Position numbers and translations under genes: made by a program. Shown here in pieces: positions 22,784 to 34,400 of a DNA stretch of 64,000 nucleotides (the stretch's first letter is position 1; each line of letters opens with the position of its first letter). Source of the stretch: Siderastrea radians (Eukaryota > Cnidaria > Anthozoa > Scleractinia > Rhizangiidae); NCBI GenBank assembly GCA_964017195.1, contig OZ024889.1, positions 63,251,858 to 63,315,857 of the forward strand. Direction: 5' to 3'. A model generated the notes under the pieces. That model was not told the origin of the DNA and made no database searches. It saw nothing but the letters and a program-made list of their open reading frames with translations.

Positions 22784-24303
22784 TTAGTGTAAATATCGAT
22801 AAATGTCGTACTTGAATCGTATCGATTTAAAAAACCGGTATCGACGCATCCTAAGTGTTTTGCATGTCATTTGTACGACATTTGGCCGCAACACCAGACA
22901 ACAGACAAATGACAAACCTGGGCACTCGTTACTGTTACATTCCCTTGTTTGTATGTTCGACCCAAGGCACACACTGCCACAAAAAGACGAGTTGGTCTGT
23001 GGCGAGCCAATGCACCTTCGCGTGCGCTCTTGGACACCGGAACCGCATGACTTATTACACTGGCTCCAGTCCCCCCAAGTGCTCCATCCTGTTAACGCTG
23101 CATAGAGATTACGGTTAAAATTGAGTCTGGGTTAGAAATAAAAATTTTGTTATAAAATTGAATCAATTCTTGATGATGATCAAACGTTCTTATTTAGAGC
23201 AAAGGTAAAATCTCTTTTATATAATGGATCTTTGATATCCTATTTGTTTGCTAAAGCTATCGAGAAACCTGCCATCTGCTCTCAAATGACGCACTGAACG
23301 TCATTGTTGTGTATCAATACTGATTGAGTTCTTCAAGAAACGTTTGCTTTGCAGGTCAATTAAATGAGTTTGAACGTAAATTATGTTTTCATCTAAAGAA
23401 AAATTTCCGGAAGGCTTCGCTTCTTTCAATGTTATGATTATGACAAGTATAAAGCTGATGGATAACAAAGTTAACTCAAGCAACGTCAGATGAAATTGAA
23501 AGTCGCCAGTAAACTGACCAAACTCAATTTTGCCAACTCATATTGGGAGTTTTTCACTTTGGGTTTGCTTTTTTATTATCTAAAACGCTATACCTTGACG
23601 GAAAATATCAAATTTATTTTCATGTAACTTCCGATTCTTTTCCTTTGTTCTACTGATTTTTACTACAGAACATTTTCAAATACAATAAAGTGAAAAAATA
23701 CGCCAACGACGTTCGAAGAATAAATTAACTCCACATCAAACGTCATTTCAAACTTGATAATGAAGTCAAGCTAGCTTTAAAGCGTTGTTGCCGTATTTTC
23801 CTTTCCTTTATTGTTAATTCCAGTAACTTTGCTTTAAGAATCGCAGATGCCTTTATGTATTGAACGCAGTGCTTGTAGAGAAAACAGTTGTGAATAACAG
23901 AGCAACACAACCCAGCAAAAACCAACAAACCTGTTTCGCAGCAATCACCAGTGTAGTTCTGCGGACACAAACAAAGCCATTGAGCAGGCGAGCCTCCATT
24001 GTGACAAAACCTGTTACATGGCTGCCACTCCTTCGTGGGTAAATGCTGGCAAGATCCCTCTGGACAAGATGACGGTCGATGCACTAGTCTGCTTCTTGAC
24101 TGATAGCCTTTCTTGCCACAAGGGGACGAACACTGACTCCATGGAGTCCACTGACTTGTTACGCACTGTTTACAACGTGGTACATCGCACAGCCAGCAGG
24201 GGCTCTTTAGAAGTGACTGTGGGGAGTTTACTTCTACGCTACTCTCGCTTAATTGTGATAACATGACGATGAGAAGCGTAACTTGGATAAGACGAAGATC
24301 CAT
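22784..24303 (-). CDS. Secreted TSR/EGF-like protein, short paralogue
   Basis: Exon 1 (24303-23931) codes a signal peptide (MDLRLIQVTLLIVMLSQLSES), one TSR (WTPWSQCSSPCGKKG...) and an EGF-like module (CNRFCHNGGS...CLCPQNYTGDCCETG). It is the same plan and ends at the same phase-1 position as exon 1 of the large TSR gene at 39250-39607. Exon 2 (23097-22918, phase 1-1) codes a complete TSR (GWSTWGDWSQCNKSCGSG... ending NECPG). Reading on from exon 2 without a further splice gives a stop at 22784 and a 228-aa protein. The exon-1 donor (CAG|GTTTGT) is not strong. If it is not used, the frame runs on to a stop at 23743 (186 aa), with AATAAA at 23618-23613. Both forms are possible. Likely extracellular; ligand unknown. 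Confidence 0.72.
23613..23618 (-). terminator. AATAAA supporting the unspliced short TSR form
   Basis: A minus-strand AATAAA lies about 125 bases beyond the stop at 23743. It would serve an unspliced exon-1 transcript of the short TSR gene. This is a motif only, without other support. Confidence 0.3.
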
Positions 24304-25406
24304 TCTTGATCAACGAATTATTTGGTTCCTTTAGGAATGGAGTTACTCGGAATATCCAATAAACTTAGCCTGTCTGAAGTAGTTTAAGCTCTGTAGGCTA
24401 AATTAAATACATGGTTTGTTTGTTGTTTTGATGGTTCCGTCAAGTTAAGCTGTCATTTTTTATTTACCGGGATCAAACAATAGGGATTTAATGTGGAAAA
24501 TGAACTGCGGATACGGGTATAACAGAATAAATTAGATAAAAAATATCTCCCCAACTTACTGAAGGAGTATTCTGTTGTCAGCATTTTTGTGTGTGTGTTC
24601 TTGGCTCTTAGACTGTTTGAAACTGAGTGAAAAAAAAAATGCGCAAGGAAAACGCTTCCAAGCTGGGATCGGCGGAGAAAAAGGACTTGCACATGGGAGG
24701 GTCCTGAAAAAGAGCCATTCAGTGCAGAAGAGAAGAGGGTGTTGAAAGAAAAAAAACAACATTGTCCAACTAATGTACAACAGCTTTTATTCTACGAGTC
24801 AGTTTTTACATCTATAAGCTAACCTCAATTGATTTACAACACTAAAACAATTAGAAAAAAACTAACAATACTTCACGGAGGGAAATGTTTATACAAATGT
24901 CAAATTCTCATGCTATTTAAAAAAGATGTTTTACACACGTAAGGAACTCTCTAGAAGATCTAACTTAAGTTTCTTCTAGGGCTTTTTCGACTGGATTCTT
25001 GTGATTTCAACCTAAAGAATACAAAACAAAACTAATATTAAGATCCTAAATTAACTAACAACAGCACAATTTGAATTATGGATTGTCATTGTCGTCGGAC
25101 CAGGGATCTGGGGAGAAGCACATTCTAAGTCGGTCCCTGTTTTCTCTAAGGGTTTCTCAAAGTCAGCATTTAGATGAGTGCAGTCGGGTGAGAAACGCAC
25201 TTTTGTCTTTTCTGCTTGCCATCTTTTACCGACCTGTTTGTTACTTTGAGGTGAATCGAGGGTTTGTCTATTGATGGCTGCACCGACTGTGTCAGAGAAA
25301 AGTCTTGCGTTACCTAGTTGTCAATTTTTCTAGATTGTTGTAAAATGGTAAACAAGTTCACGCCATAGCAACACTTAGTTAATCAAGACTTTTTAAAACA
25401 GGTCTC
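24304..25406. other. Spacer between the two TSR genes
   Basis: About 1.1 kb of AT-rich DNA between the end of the large TSR gene and the start of its short paralogue. It should contain the promoter of the latter; no TATA box at a convincing distance was found. No repeat or other gene recognised. Confidence 0.4.
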
Positions 25407-25412
25407 TTTATT
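25407..25412 (-). terminator. AATAAA poly(A) signal of the large TSR gene
   Basis: Minus-strand AATAAA lies about 20 bases beyond the stop codon at 25433-25431, supporting 25609-25431 as the terminal exon. Confidence 0.65.
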
Positions 25413-25430
25413 ATACCTTCGATGACGTCA

Positions 25431-28400
25431 TCAGAGGGGAGGACCATTGGGACAGAGATTACATTTACAACTCTGAGATTCCTCTCCAGGTCCCTGGCAC
25501 TGATCGTGCCCTTGACCGTGTGCGCAGTTGCAAAAACGGACCCTGAACTGCCGTCCACACCCGCACGCTTTGGTACAGTCACTCCAGTCACTCCAGTCTC
25601 CCCAACAGTCTGCAGAGGCAAGCACAAGCGCAAACAAAAGAAGTTTCATCAAGTTAAACGAGCGCACGTAAAATCCGAGGATAATCGAAACTAGTTAAAA
25701 AACGCATGAAAATCTACGAACAGTTGCTTGAGACATTCTCCAAAAAAAAAAAAAGGGTCTTCCGCTGTTGGAAACAATGGAAAACTTAATTGCATTTCTG
25801 ACCCTCTCCACGCCGTCTCAATGTTGTTGCTTGTTACTTTGAATGTCATTACTAAATCGATAACAACATTGATAAGGGGAAGAAGAGTAGGTGGGTAACC
25901 GTATTGACTATGAGAACGTCAGAAATGGCCGTCAACATACGCGTGTCCCAAGTCTTTTTGCAGTCGCTTATAGGAGAACGCATGAAGAGCGCATTTAAGC
26001 CGGCGAGAGCGCCGGAGAATATGATTCTTGTGTCTCCTTGTTAACTCTTGGCAATTCTCGTTTTCATTTGACCTGAGGTTTAAAGTGCACTCACTTACAC
26101 TTATGCGTTTGCGCATGCGCTTGCATCTCCGTTGAAAACCAACAAAAGTCGATTAAGTCGGTTGCTTGCTCATGGTAAGTAGTTCAATTGAGCAATACAG
26201 GGGCAGATCTTTCTTCAGCGTGAAAGCCGAGAAAACTTACTTCCAGAACACGGCCCTAAATCACAAGGCTTGTTTTCCACCGGAAATCCCAAGCAAGGGC
26301 TCCCTCCAGGCCCCGGAGGAGGATTATCACATTGCCGGGTCCTGATGCTAGTTCCAGGCCCACATGACGCACTACATGAGCTCCAGTCGCTCCAGTCCCC
26401 CCAGCCACCGTTAACAACTGGAGCTAGAGAAAAAAAAAGAAATGTAAATGACACAAATGGCTTGGAATTGATCCCTAGAAATCTGTACCCGATACAACAA
26501 GTTTATGTATCAGAAAGTTCAGTACCTTATATAGCTGGGTATTTTTTTGTCAGCTTTATGCTCTCTTAAAAAGCTGAGATAAAATAAACATGCCGAGACG
26601 TATTTTAGAACGTTCTACCAAAGAAAAATTATTATAGAATTGTTTTCTCTAGATCGCCGGTGTAAGTCATTCATTCATCAGCCCTACTCACGACACCGAC
26701 CTCTCTAGAAAGATTATTTCTTCGATACTGACCTCTCAAGGAAGTTAATTGCAAAAACGTTCCTTACCAGGACATTTCTGAGTGTTACAATCGCGCGTCT
26801 CTTCCTGTGATCCGGGACATTTCCCTTGACCTGGGGTGTCACCTATACAGGTCCGTTTTCGGATTTGCGATCCTGTTCCACAGGTTTTGGAACATGCCGA
26901 CCAGGCACTCCAGGAACCCCAACCGCCGTATGCTGCAAAATGGAAACCACAGGACTCCTAAACCTTCATTTAAAATGACGCACATCTCCGGGCACAGTGT
27001 CCAGAGACTGAACGAGAGGCAACCTACCCATCAACTGGTTAAGCATGACTTGCGCTGTAAATACTGTAACTTTTATCGATCGATCGACCGATCGCAAGCA
27101 TGCAATTCTGAGTACAGCTGAATTTCAGTGTTTTTGTGTCCACTTGTGGACTAACAAGTAACCTTTTTTAGTTACAAAAAAACTACTGTCACCCTGGCTA
27201 CCAACGAGTTAACAGTAGTATACTTATATTTTGTTTGTCTAATTGGTTTAGGGGCAACTTGTTTTAGCCAATCAAGCAAGCTGGTGTTTATACCAATCAG
27301 GAAAAAATAAATTGGCTTGCTGTTGATTTTTGCACTTGACAACGGCTGCACGTTTTTCCAGCTGATGAGTTTCATTGGGTCTTAACCGTTCATGAGTTGT
27401 TAGAAACCCAACACAAGATGAAATGCACACGTATTTGTTTTTATCGGCGCGCTGTGTTTTCTTTAGTTTGGTTTTACTTTAGTCATCATAGAACCAGTTT
27501 TAGTAAAAAAGATTATTTTGTTATTTCTGCTGCCAATATATTGAAAAGGTAATCAGTTTGCACATGTTCCCTCTGATACAAACACACAGTGTTATAAAGT
27601 ACCTGGACAAGGACTGGTGTTGCAGTTTCGCGTCTCTTTGCTTTCTCCGGAGCACTGTTTTCCTCCGTGTGCTGGACTTGGATTGGTACAGGACCGACTG
27701 CGATACTGGGATCCAGTGCCACACGTTTTTGAGCACACGGACCATTTGCCCCATGGACTCCAACCACCATCCGCTGTCAAAAAAGAAAAAGAAGAGGCTT
27801 GCAAGCATTGCATAGAGGTTCACATGTCACCTATGGCAACCGGAAATGAGATGTTTAATTTCCCTTCTCGGCCCATTTTTAAACAAGAGCAGGCGCCGCA
27901 AATGATCCGCATCTGGATTCTCCTACAAACACTGCATTTTGTGCCATAATTTTAAAATGGCGACCACGACCATGGAGCCTTCAATAAGTTAAAACGAAAA
28001 TTGACCACGCACTCATAAAGCTCTACATGAAGGCTCTTCTCTCTATAGAAAATGGCGGCGAGAGGAAATGCAGGTCACGTGTCTCCAAATGAAGTAGAGA
28101 TCTTAAGGCCGCGGGTGACAAGCTGCTCATGAATAAATTTATAAGGCAAAATTTTGGTGGAAGTCTTACGTTAAAAAACTTTAGATCTTGATCGTTTGGG
28201 AACCGATTTCGTTGAAACTTAATAGAGGGCTTGAGGAATGTTGGAAGTGCAACAAGGTTGTTTTTCCTTTGATAAATTGCGTTTCTTTGCGATGCTTTGA
28301 GCTTCCAAAGTTAAGATTTGTAAAACGCGACTCCGTGTCCAAGTTTTGTCCGCGTGGAGAAGACAACGCTTCTTGATTTTGCCACTAGTTGATCAGTTAA

Positions 28401-31400
28401 AACCTCTATTGTGTCACAACAGAAGCCGATTTTGTGATTTCAAGTTCCACTGAAAGTTATAAGCCTTTAAATTAGTAAAATCGTCCTTGTTTAAATTTGA
28501 AGACTTAAAACTTCTGTTAAAAAGCTTGTTTTAAAAAATTGCTTCTGTTGTGACAACCTACAACACACCTATTTTACCCGTCTGCTGTGTCAGTTGAGGA
28601 AATTTTATATCCGCGCTGTATTCTTGGACACAAAATTGGTGGTTTTAGGGCTTCCGAAGGCTTAATATCGAAGAAACACGAGTGTTAAAGCCAAGAATAT
28701 TAACACTCAAGAAACAAACAATAGGTCGCATACAATCTAAAAAAATGGTGTGTTTTCGGTCGAAAATAAACGAAAGAAAAAAGCATTGGTGCTGAACCAA
28801 TTAACATTTATACCACACAAAATAGAACGAGAATTTTACTATCGAAATTTTCAAAGCGGATTTTTCCGCTTAAACGTATAATTAAACACTAAAACCAAAA
28901 AGAACGACGAAATCGAACTCTTTTATTACTTTCTAGTCTGTGGAGTAGTGTATACATACACAGAAAAAACTTCACGGAGTTCCCCTTACAAAAGACCCAG
29001 ATGTTGATAAATATTGGACACAAAGTTGGTGATGTTGATAAATATTCGAGATAGAGATAGAAACAGTATTTTATTTTCGTTTTGTTTTGCTGGAAAAATT
29101 CTAAAAAGTTGCAATTAACGCTTCAACTAACAGATAAAGAATAAAAAGAACGGTACAGATACAGCAAGCGAGCGCTCAACGCATTTATTATTGTTATAAT
29201 GAAAATTTTTATTTAACAATACTTAAAATGCACAATATTTCCTCCCACACGATTAAACGCACGAGCAATCATTGATGCATAAACCAAAGATTTTATACTG
29301 CAGAGCTCACTCATGAATATTTCGCGCAATGTCGCTATCATTCGTCGCACTTCGTGCATACGCTTTAAATAAATGAATACTGATGATCTAATCTCTCACT
29401 CGCGGTCATCATGGCGGAAGGCTTGCTATTGGCTACTGACTATTGACTTTGAGGTGCACTATTCGCCACTCGCCGCCATTTTCCATGGAGAGAAGATTCT
29501 GGGGACACGTTGGAATCATGAAGCGTTTGCCTTTCGATCAAAAATCGGAATTTTCAAAAATTCTGAAATTTGGACTATACGTCCCGAGGTTGTTCCAAAG
29601 TTCCGGAATTTTGAAAAAATTGCGTTCCACTCAACCATTCCTACTCATGCACAGTTTTTTCAATTTTACGGCGTAAATCTATTATGTTTTTTGGTTGGGT
29701 TGGGAAACTTGGTAATAGATTGGAATGGATTTGTTTTACTGCCGGGAACAGTCAACCAGAAAATAACGTCTCATTTGCGGCTTGACATTTTCGTCCAATG
29801 GAAGGCGGAGTGGAATTTTTCGTTGAATGAAAATTTTCCGTGATTGCTTTAGGACCTAGCACTTTCCCCTCTCCCGAATTTTTGCTATTGCAATCTACAG
29901 GCCTTCGTTATTTCATGACTATAAGAAAGTGCAAGCTGAGTATCAGGACCTCTTTAGGGTAGGGGGATGTGAAAAACCTGACACTCAGATTAAAGAAAAT
30001 GAAAAAAACTAACTTGGACACGTTTTTAGCAAACAGGACTTCGTTTGTTCACTCGGACCCTTGCACTCCTTTCCTCCGTGTTGAGGAAGAGGATTGGAAC
30101 AGGTTCTCTTGCGAGTCTTGCTTCCAGTCCCACACGTCTTAGAACAGGCGGACCACCTTGCCCATAATGACCAGCGGCCGTTAACTAAAAGAAGTGGGAA
30201 AGAATGACTCCTTACAAAACGTTCACGGTGATTAACTCTTATTCCCATCTTTTCCTCCCAAGAGCACCTTAACTGTAAACAGGAAATAATCTCATTTTGT
30301 TAGCTGTATTAGAATACGAACAGTATACTATAGGAAAGTGCTGCTCAGAAGTTGTCATTAAATGATCACACAAAGATTTTTGTTCGCGGAATTAAAATCT
30401 AGAACCGCATAAAATTAGAGAAATGAAAGTTGTGCAAGTGATCCTTGCCTAGTTTAGAGAAGTCATTGAAATTAATGAATGTTGAGCGCTTTACACCCAG
30501 CTGTTTCGACGTTATACGTTATTGAACAAATGTATCAGAAATCGTTGAAAATGGAATACAGTATTACTTTGCTTTTTTGATTACTCAGTCTGAGTTTTAC
30601 GCCTCCAGTTAAAGGAAAAATTCGTTTTGCCGGAATCGTCCCATTCCAGGTCCAATTTAAAAACTCGGATATTTAAACCAAGAAACTGTCTTTATTGTTG
30701 TTTATTATTCAACTAGATGGCTACCTGGACAAGGATTGGTGTTGCACTTTCGCGTCTCTTTTTGTTGTCCAGAGCAATGGTCCCCTCCATGTGCAGGACT
30801 TGGATTGGTACAGGACCGACTGCGGTACTGTGTCCCAGTGCCACACGTTTTAGAGCATGCGCACCATTTGCCCCATGTACTCCAACCACCATTTGCTATA
30901 AATGAAGGGGGTGAGTTACATTTCAGTTTCTTCTGTAGTCATTCAAATGGTCTGAAACACTGAAATCAGCCCAGTCACAAGCAATTGCAAGTGATTTGCT
31001 TGTTGTCTTGCAGAAAACAGACAGATTCTATCTCGTAGTCGAGTTAAATGTTCTTCTTTCTTCTAATCACTGTCTTTTAAATAAATTAATTTTTAAGATA
31101 AATAGCTGTTGGACACTTTGATGCAAAGGACTGCACAAGAGAAGTCACAGCCCCGGCATAAGTCGGTCATGTATGATCGACCCGGTGAGTGTAGTCTTGA
31201 GAAGGACTATTTGTGAGTTTGTCGACCAATCAGGACAACGACCAGAGACTTATAACATCTACTGATGATCCACAATTCACTTGACTCTGATGATGACTTC
31301 CGCTTAGGTTGTCGAAACGTCAGGGTCAATGTCATCACAAACAGTCGTTCTCAGGCCTACACTCACCCGGACGATCATACTTCACCGACTTATGACATGA

Positions 31401-34400
31401 CTCCTGGGTTCAAACCATTCACAAGCTTTACAGAGAAGACACAGCTACCGCTTTTATAATAGCCTTTGCCAAAGTTAATTTCTATACAAACGTGTAGTTA
31501 ACAAAAAAGTGAAGCTTCACAAACCAGGACATTTCGTCAAGAGACACGACTTTGTTTGAGTGCCCGGTCCCACGCACGCTCCTCCGTACTTTGGAGGGGG
31601 GTTGGTACAGGTCCTACGGCGTGTTTGACTTCCATTCCCACAAGTCTTTGAGCACTTAGACCAAGCTGCCCATTTTGACCAGCGGCCGTTCACTGAAGAA
31701 AAATTATCTAGCAGTTATTAGATTGCCAATTGTAATAGATAAAGTCAAGGCAAATACAACTTTTTTTTCTAAACCCTAGCCTCGGTTAATGGTCTTGTCT
31801 AATATAGTGCACCGATTGTTGTTGTTGTTGTTGTTGTTGTTGTCGAGTTGTCTTTTCGCTGAAGGGAAACTAAGAGAACAAATTGTGATAAATCCACTGC
31901 AAAGCAGCTGCTAGCTTTTTGTAAGTTCCTTGTCTTGGTTAGATTTTTCATTAACCATAGAGTTCCAGTTATTGCGGTTGTTGAACTGTCTTTGTCTTTT
32001 ACCCTCAATTCCTGCAATCTTCACCTTAAAAACACCCTGCGAGTTTCAGCGAACGTTACAGACTTAACTCGTACACATACGTCAAGATTTAGTGGAATAA
32101 TTGTTTATTACATAGACGGCAACTGAATTTCCTTCTATAAGTACATGAGCTGATCGTATAGTATAAGTATGGAACCAATCAAGGCTCACAATTACTCATA
32201 TTCAAACGATTCCTGCATGACAATAATCCATCTTAGAAATTTTATTTAAGCGTTGACTAGAATAAACGATTAAGTCAGCTCTTTATGCTGATAAACATGG
32301 CTTTTACCTGGACAATGTTTGATGTTGCAAGCACGTGACCTGACGCCGGTTCCGTAGCATTTCCTTCCTCCATATTTAGGCACAGGGTTGTTACAGTATC
32401 GCTTACTGTACTGCCTGCCATTACCACAAGTTTTTGAGCATGCGCCCCAGGCAGTCCAGCTCGACCAACCGCCATGTACTGAAAATACGCAAACAAACAA
32501 ACAAGCAAAATGGTGGGTGTTTTAATTCATGACGTAACTTTCAAGTTATTTGAAGACATGTTCGATAGTTCTTGAAAACGACCAATTCGAGATGCACACT
32601 GTTCCAAACGTTTGACCATTGAAATGAACGCTATCGCATAGTACTTTCCTGTGATGCTTTGTATCGCGTCTGACAATGTGAGTAGCTTTAGCTTTCGAGG
32701 CTAAGGGATAAAGTCTCAGGAGTTACCATGGAATGAATAAAAACCTTCCTGTGGTTTTGTTTGTCTACGGTGATTTCAACCAGGCGGAAATGTTTCAAAA
32801 TTTGTCACCTCTGTTAAATTTGTACGTTATTTCTCCAAGGAGGAAAAGATTAAGATACGTACCAGGGCAGTGCCTTGTGTTACACCTCCGAGTCTGTTTT
32901 CCCAGTCCCACGCATGGTTTTCCACCATATGCTGGAGGGGGTCTGGTACAGGACCGTGTTCGATATTGCGAACCAGAGCCACAGGTTTTAGAACATTTGC
33001 ACCATTTGCCCCAAGGACTCCAGCCACCGTTCACTGCAAAGAAACACAACTTCAACTTCTGAATCCTGTTCCACAAATAACCGTAAGATAAGTGGAGAGT
33101 TTATGCTACCGTTCCCTGCATAAAAATTATGGGTGTTTCATGCGACTGAGTCCCGAAGCACAGAATAAAAGGAAATGTTTTATGTCGGGTATTTTCTACA
33201 CAAACGCTTATGGTGCCAATACACGGTGCAGAACTGCCCACAACGCATTGCTCGCAGTTTCTCCCTACTAAGGCGTAGTTCACTTCAGCAATCAGAATGA
33301 AGTAGAATGATGGATTAGTATACGTGATGAACACGCTCTGCGCATGACGGGCTGAACAAAAGTAATGTCAGCAGAGAAGTTGATTCTTGTCTCCGGGTGA
33401 GACATGTTAGATTAGAAATCACTTATTCCGAGTGTTATATATGACATCGAGTATGACTCCTGTGACAAATATTACATCGGAGAAACGATAAGAACCTTGG
33501 AAAAGAGGCTTGCCGAACATCTTTCAGATCCTTAGCAACGGGTATCTCCACTCCCTGAACATATGGACGAGGTGGGCTCCTCAATGTAAGGAGATAGAAC
33601 AACAATCCTGGACAAATGAACAGCAGACTACAAGTGCAAAGGCAAGGAGACCACCAGAAGAAGACAACCAGAGCTTAACAGAGAGGGGAATACCATAGCA
33701 ACTTTAATCATGTTTGTCACGTGATCTAAAAGGATTACGTGGTAAACAAGCCATGTAACTTAATTGGCATCACTTGCTGAAGAAGCTTCTGGCTGAGCCG
33801 GATACACGGAAGCGAGTAAGCTTCAAGCTTCTATACTCAATTTAGTGATTTCTAATCTATCAAAAGCAATGTTGCTCAGTCTTGAGCCAGTTTGCAAAGC
33901 TCGTTAACCCCAACAGGATTAAAGAGACATCAAGCCTATAGGCAATTAATGAAATAAGCAATACCTGCACAGGATTTAACGTAACAGGTCCGTGTTTTTC
34001 TGCTTGCTCCAACACAACGCTTTCCTCCATATGTTGGAGTGGGGTTGTTGCAGTATCTGTTGGTATACTGAAGTCCAGATCCACACGTTTTGGAACACTT
34101 GCTCCAAGGACGCCAAGCAGACCATCCACCATTCACTGCAACAAGACAACAAGTAATTATGCTCAGCAAATGATATAAATATAAATATGTCGAACGTGTC
34201 AGTCATGCCGAAGATGCTTGCCAAACCCCTACACACCGGGTCGAACATCCAGTCATGTGATAAGGCAATAGAAATATAGAGTCTAGAGGAGACCCTAATA
34301 TGTGGCAACTTAAATAAAAGCTACTGGTAGTATTTTCCTGTGGTATGTTTTATAATGCTGAACGAGGTGGTACTTAAACCTGAAGTGTGACCATTCAAAA

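Noticed and set aside
31285..31330. Hammerhead ribozyme core (CTGATGA ... GAAAC) in the retroelement-related sequence
   Set aside because: The conserved core words are present, and Penelope-like elements are known to carry such ribozymes. I could pair only three bases in stem II and found no matching stem III or cleavage site, and the copies at 56 and 57.9 kb lose even that pairing.
32795..33062. Plus-strand frames overlapping each TSR exon
   Set aside because: They are antisense shadows. The minus-strand frames have conserved Trp and Cys patterns, splice sites and consistent phase; the plus-strand ones do not.
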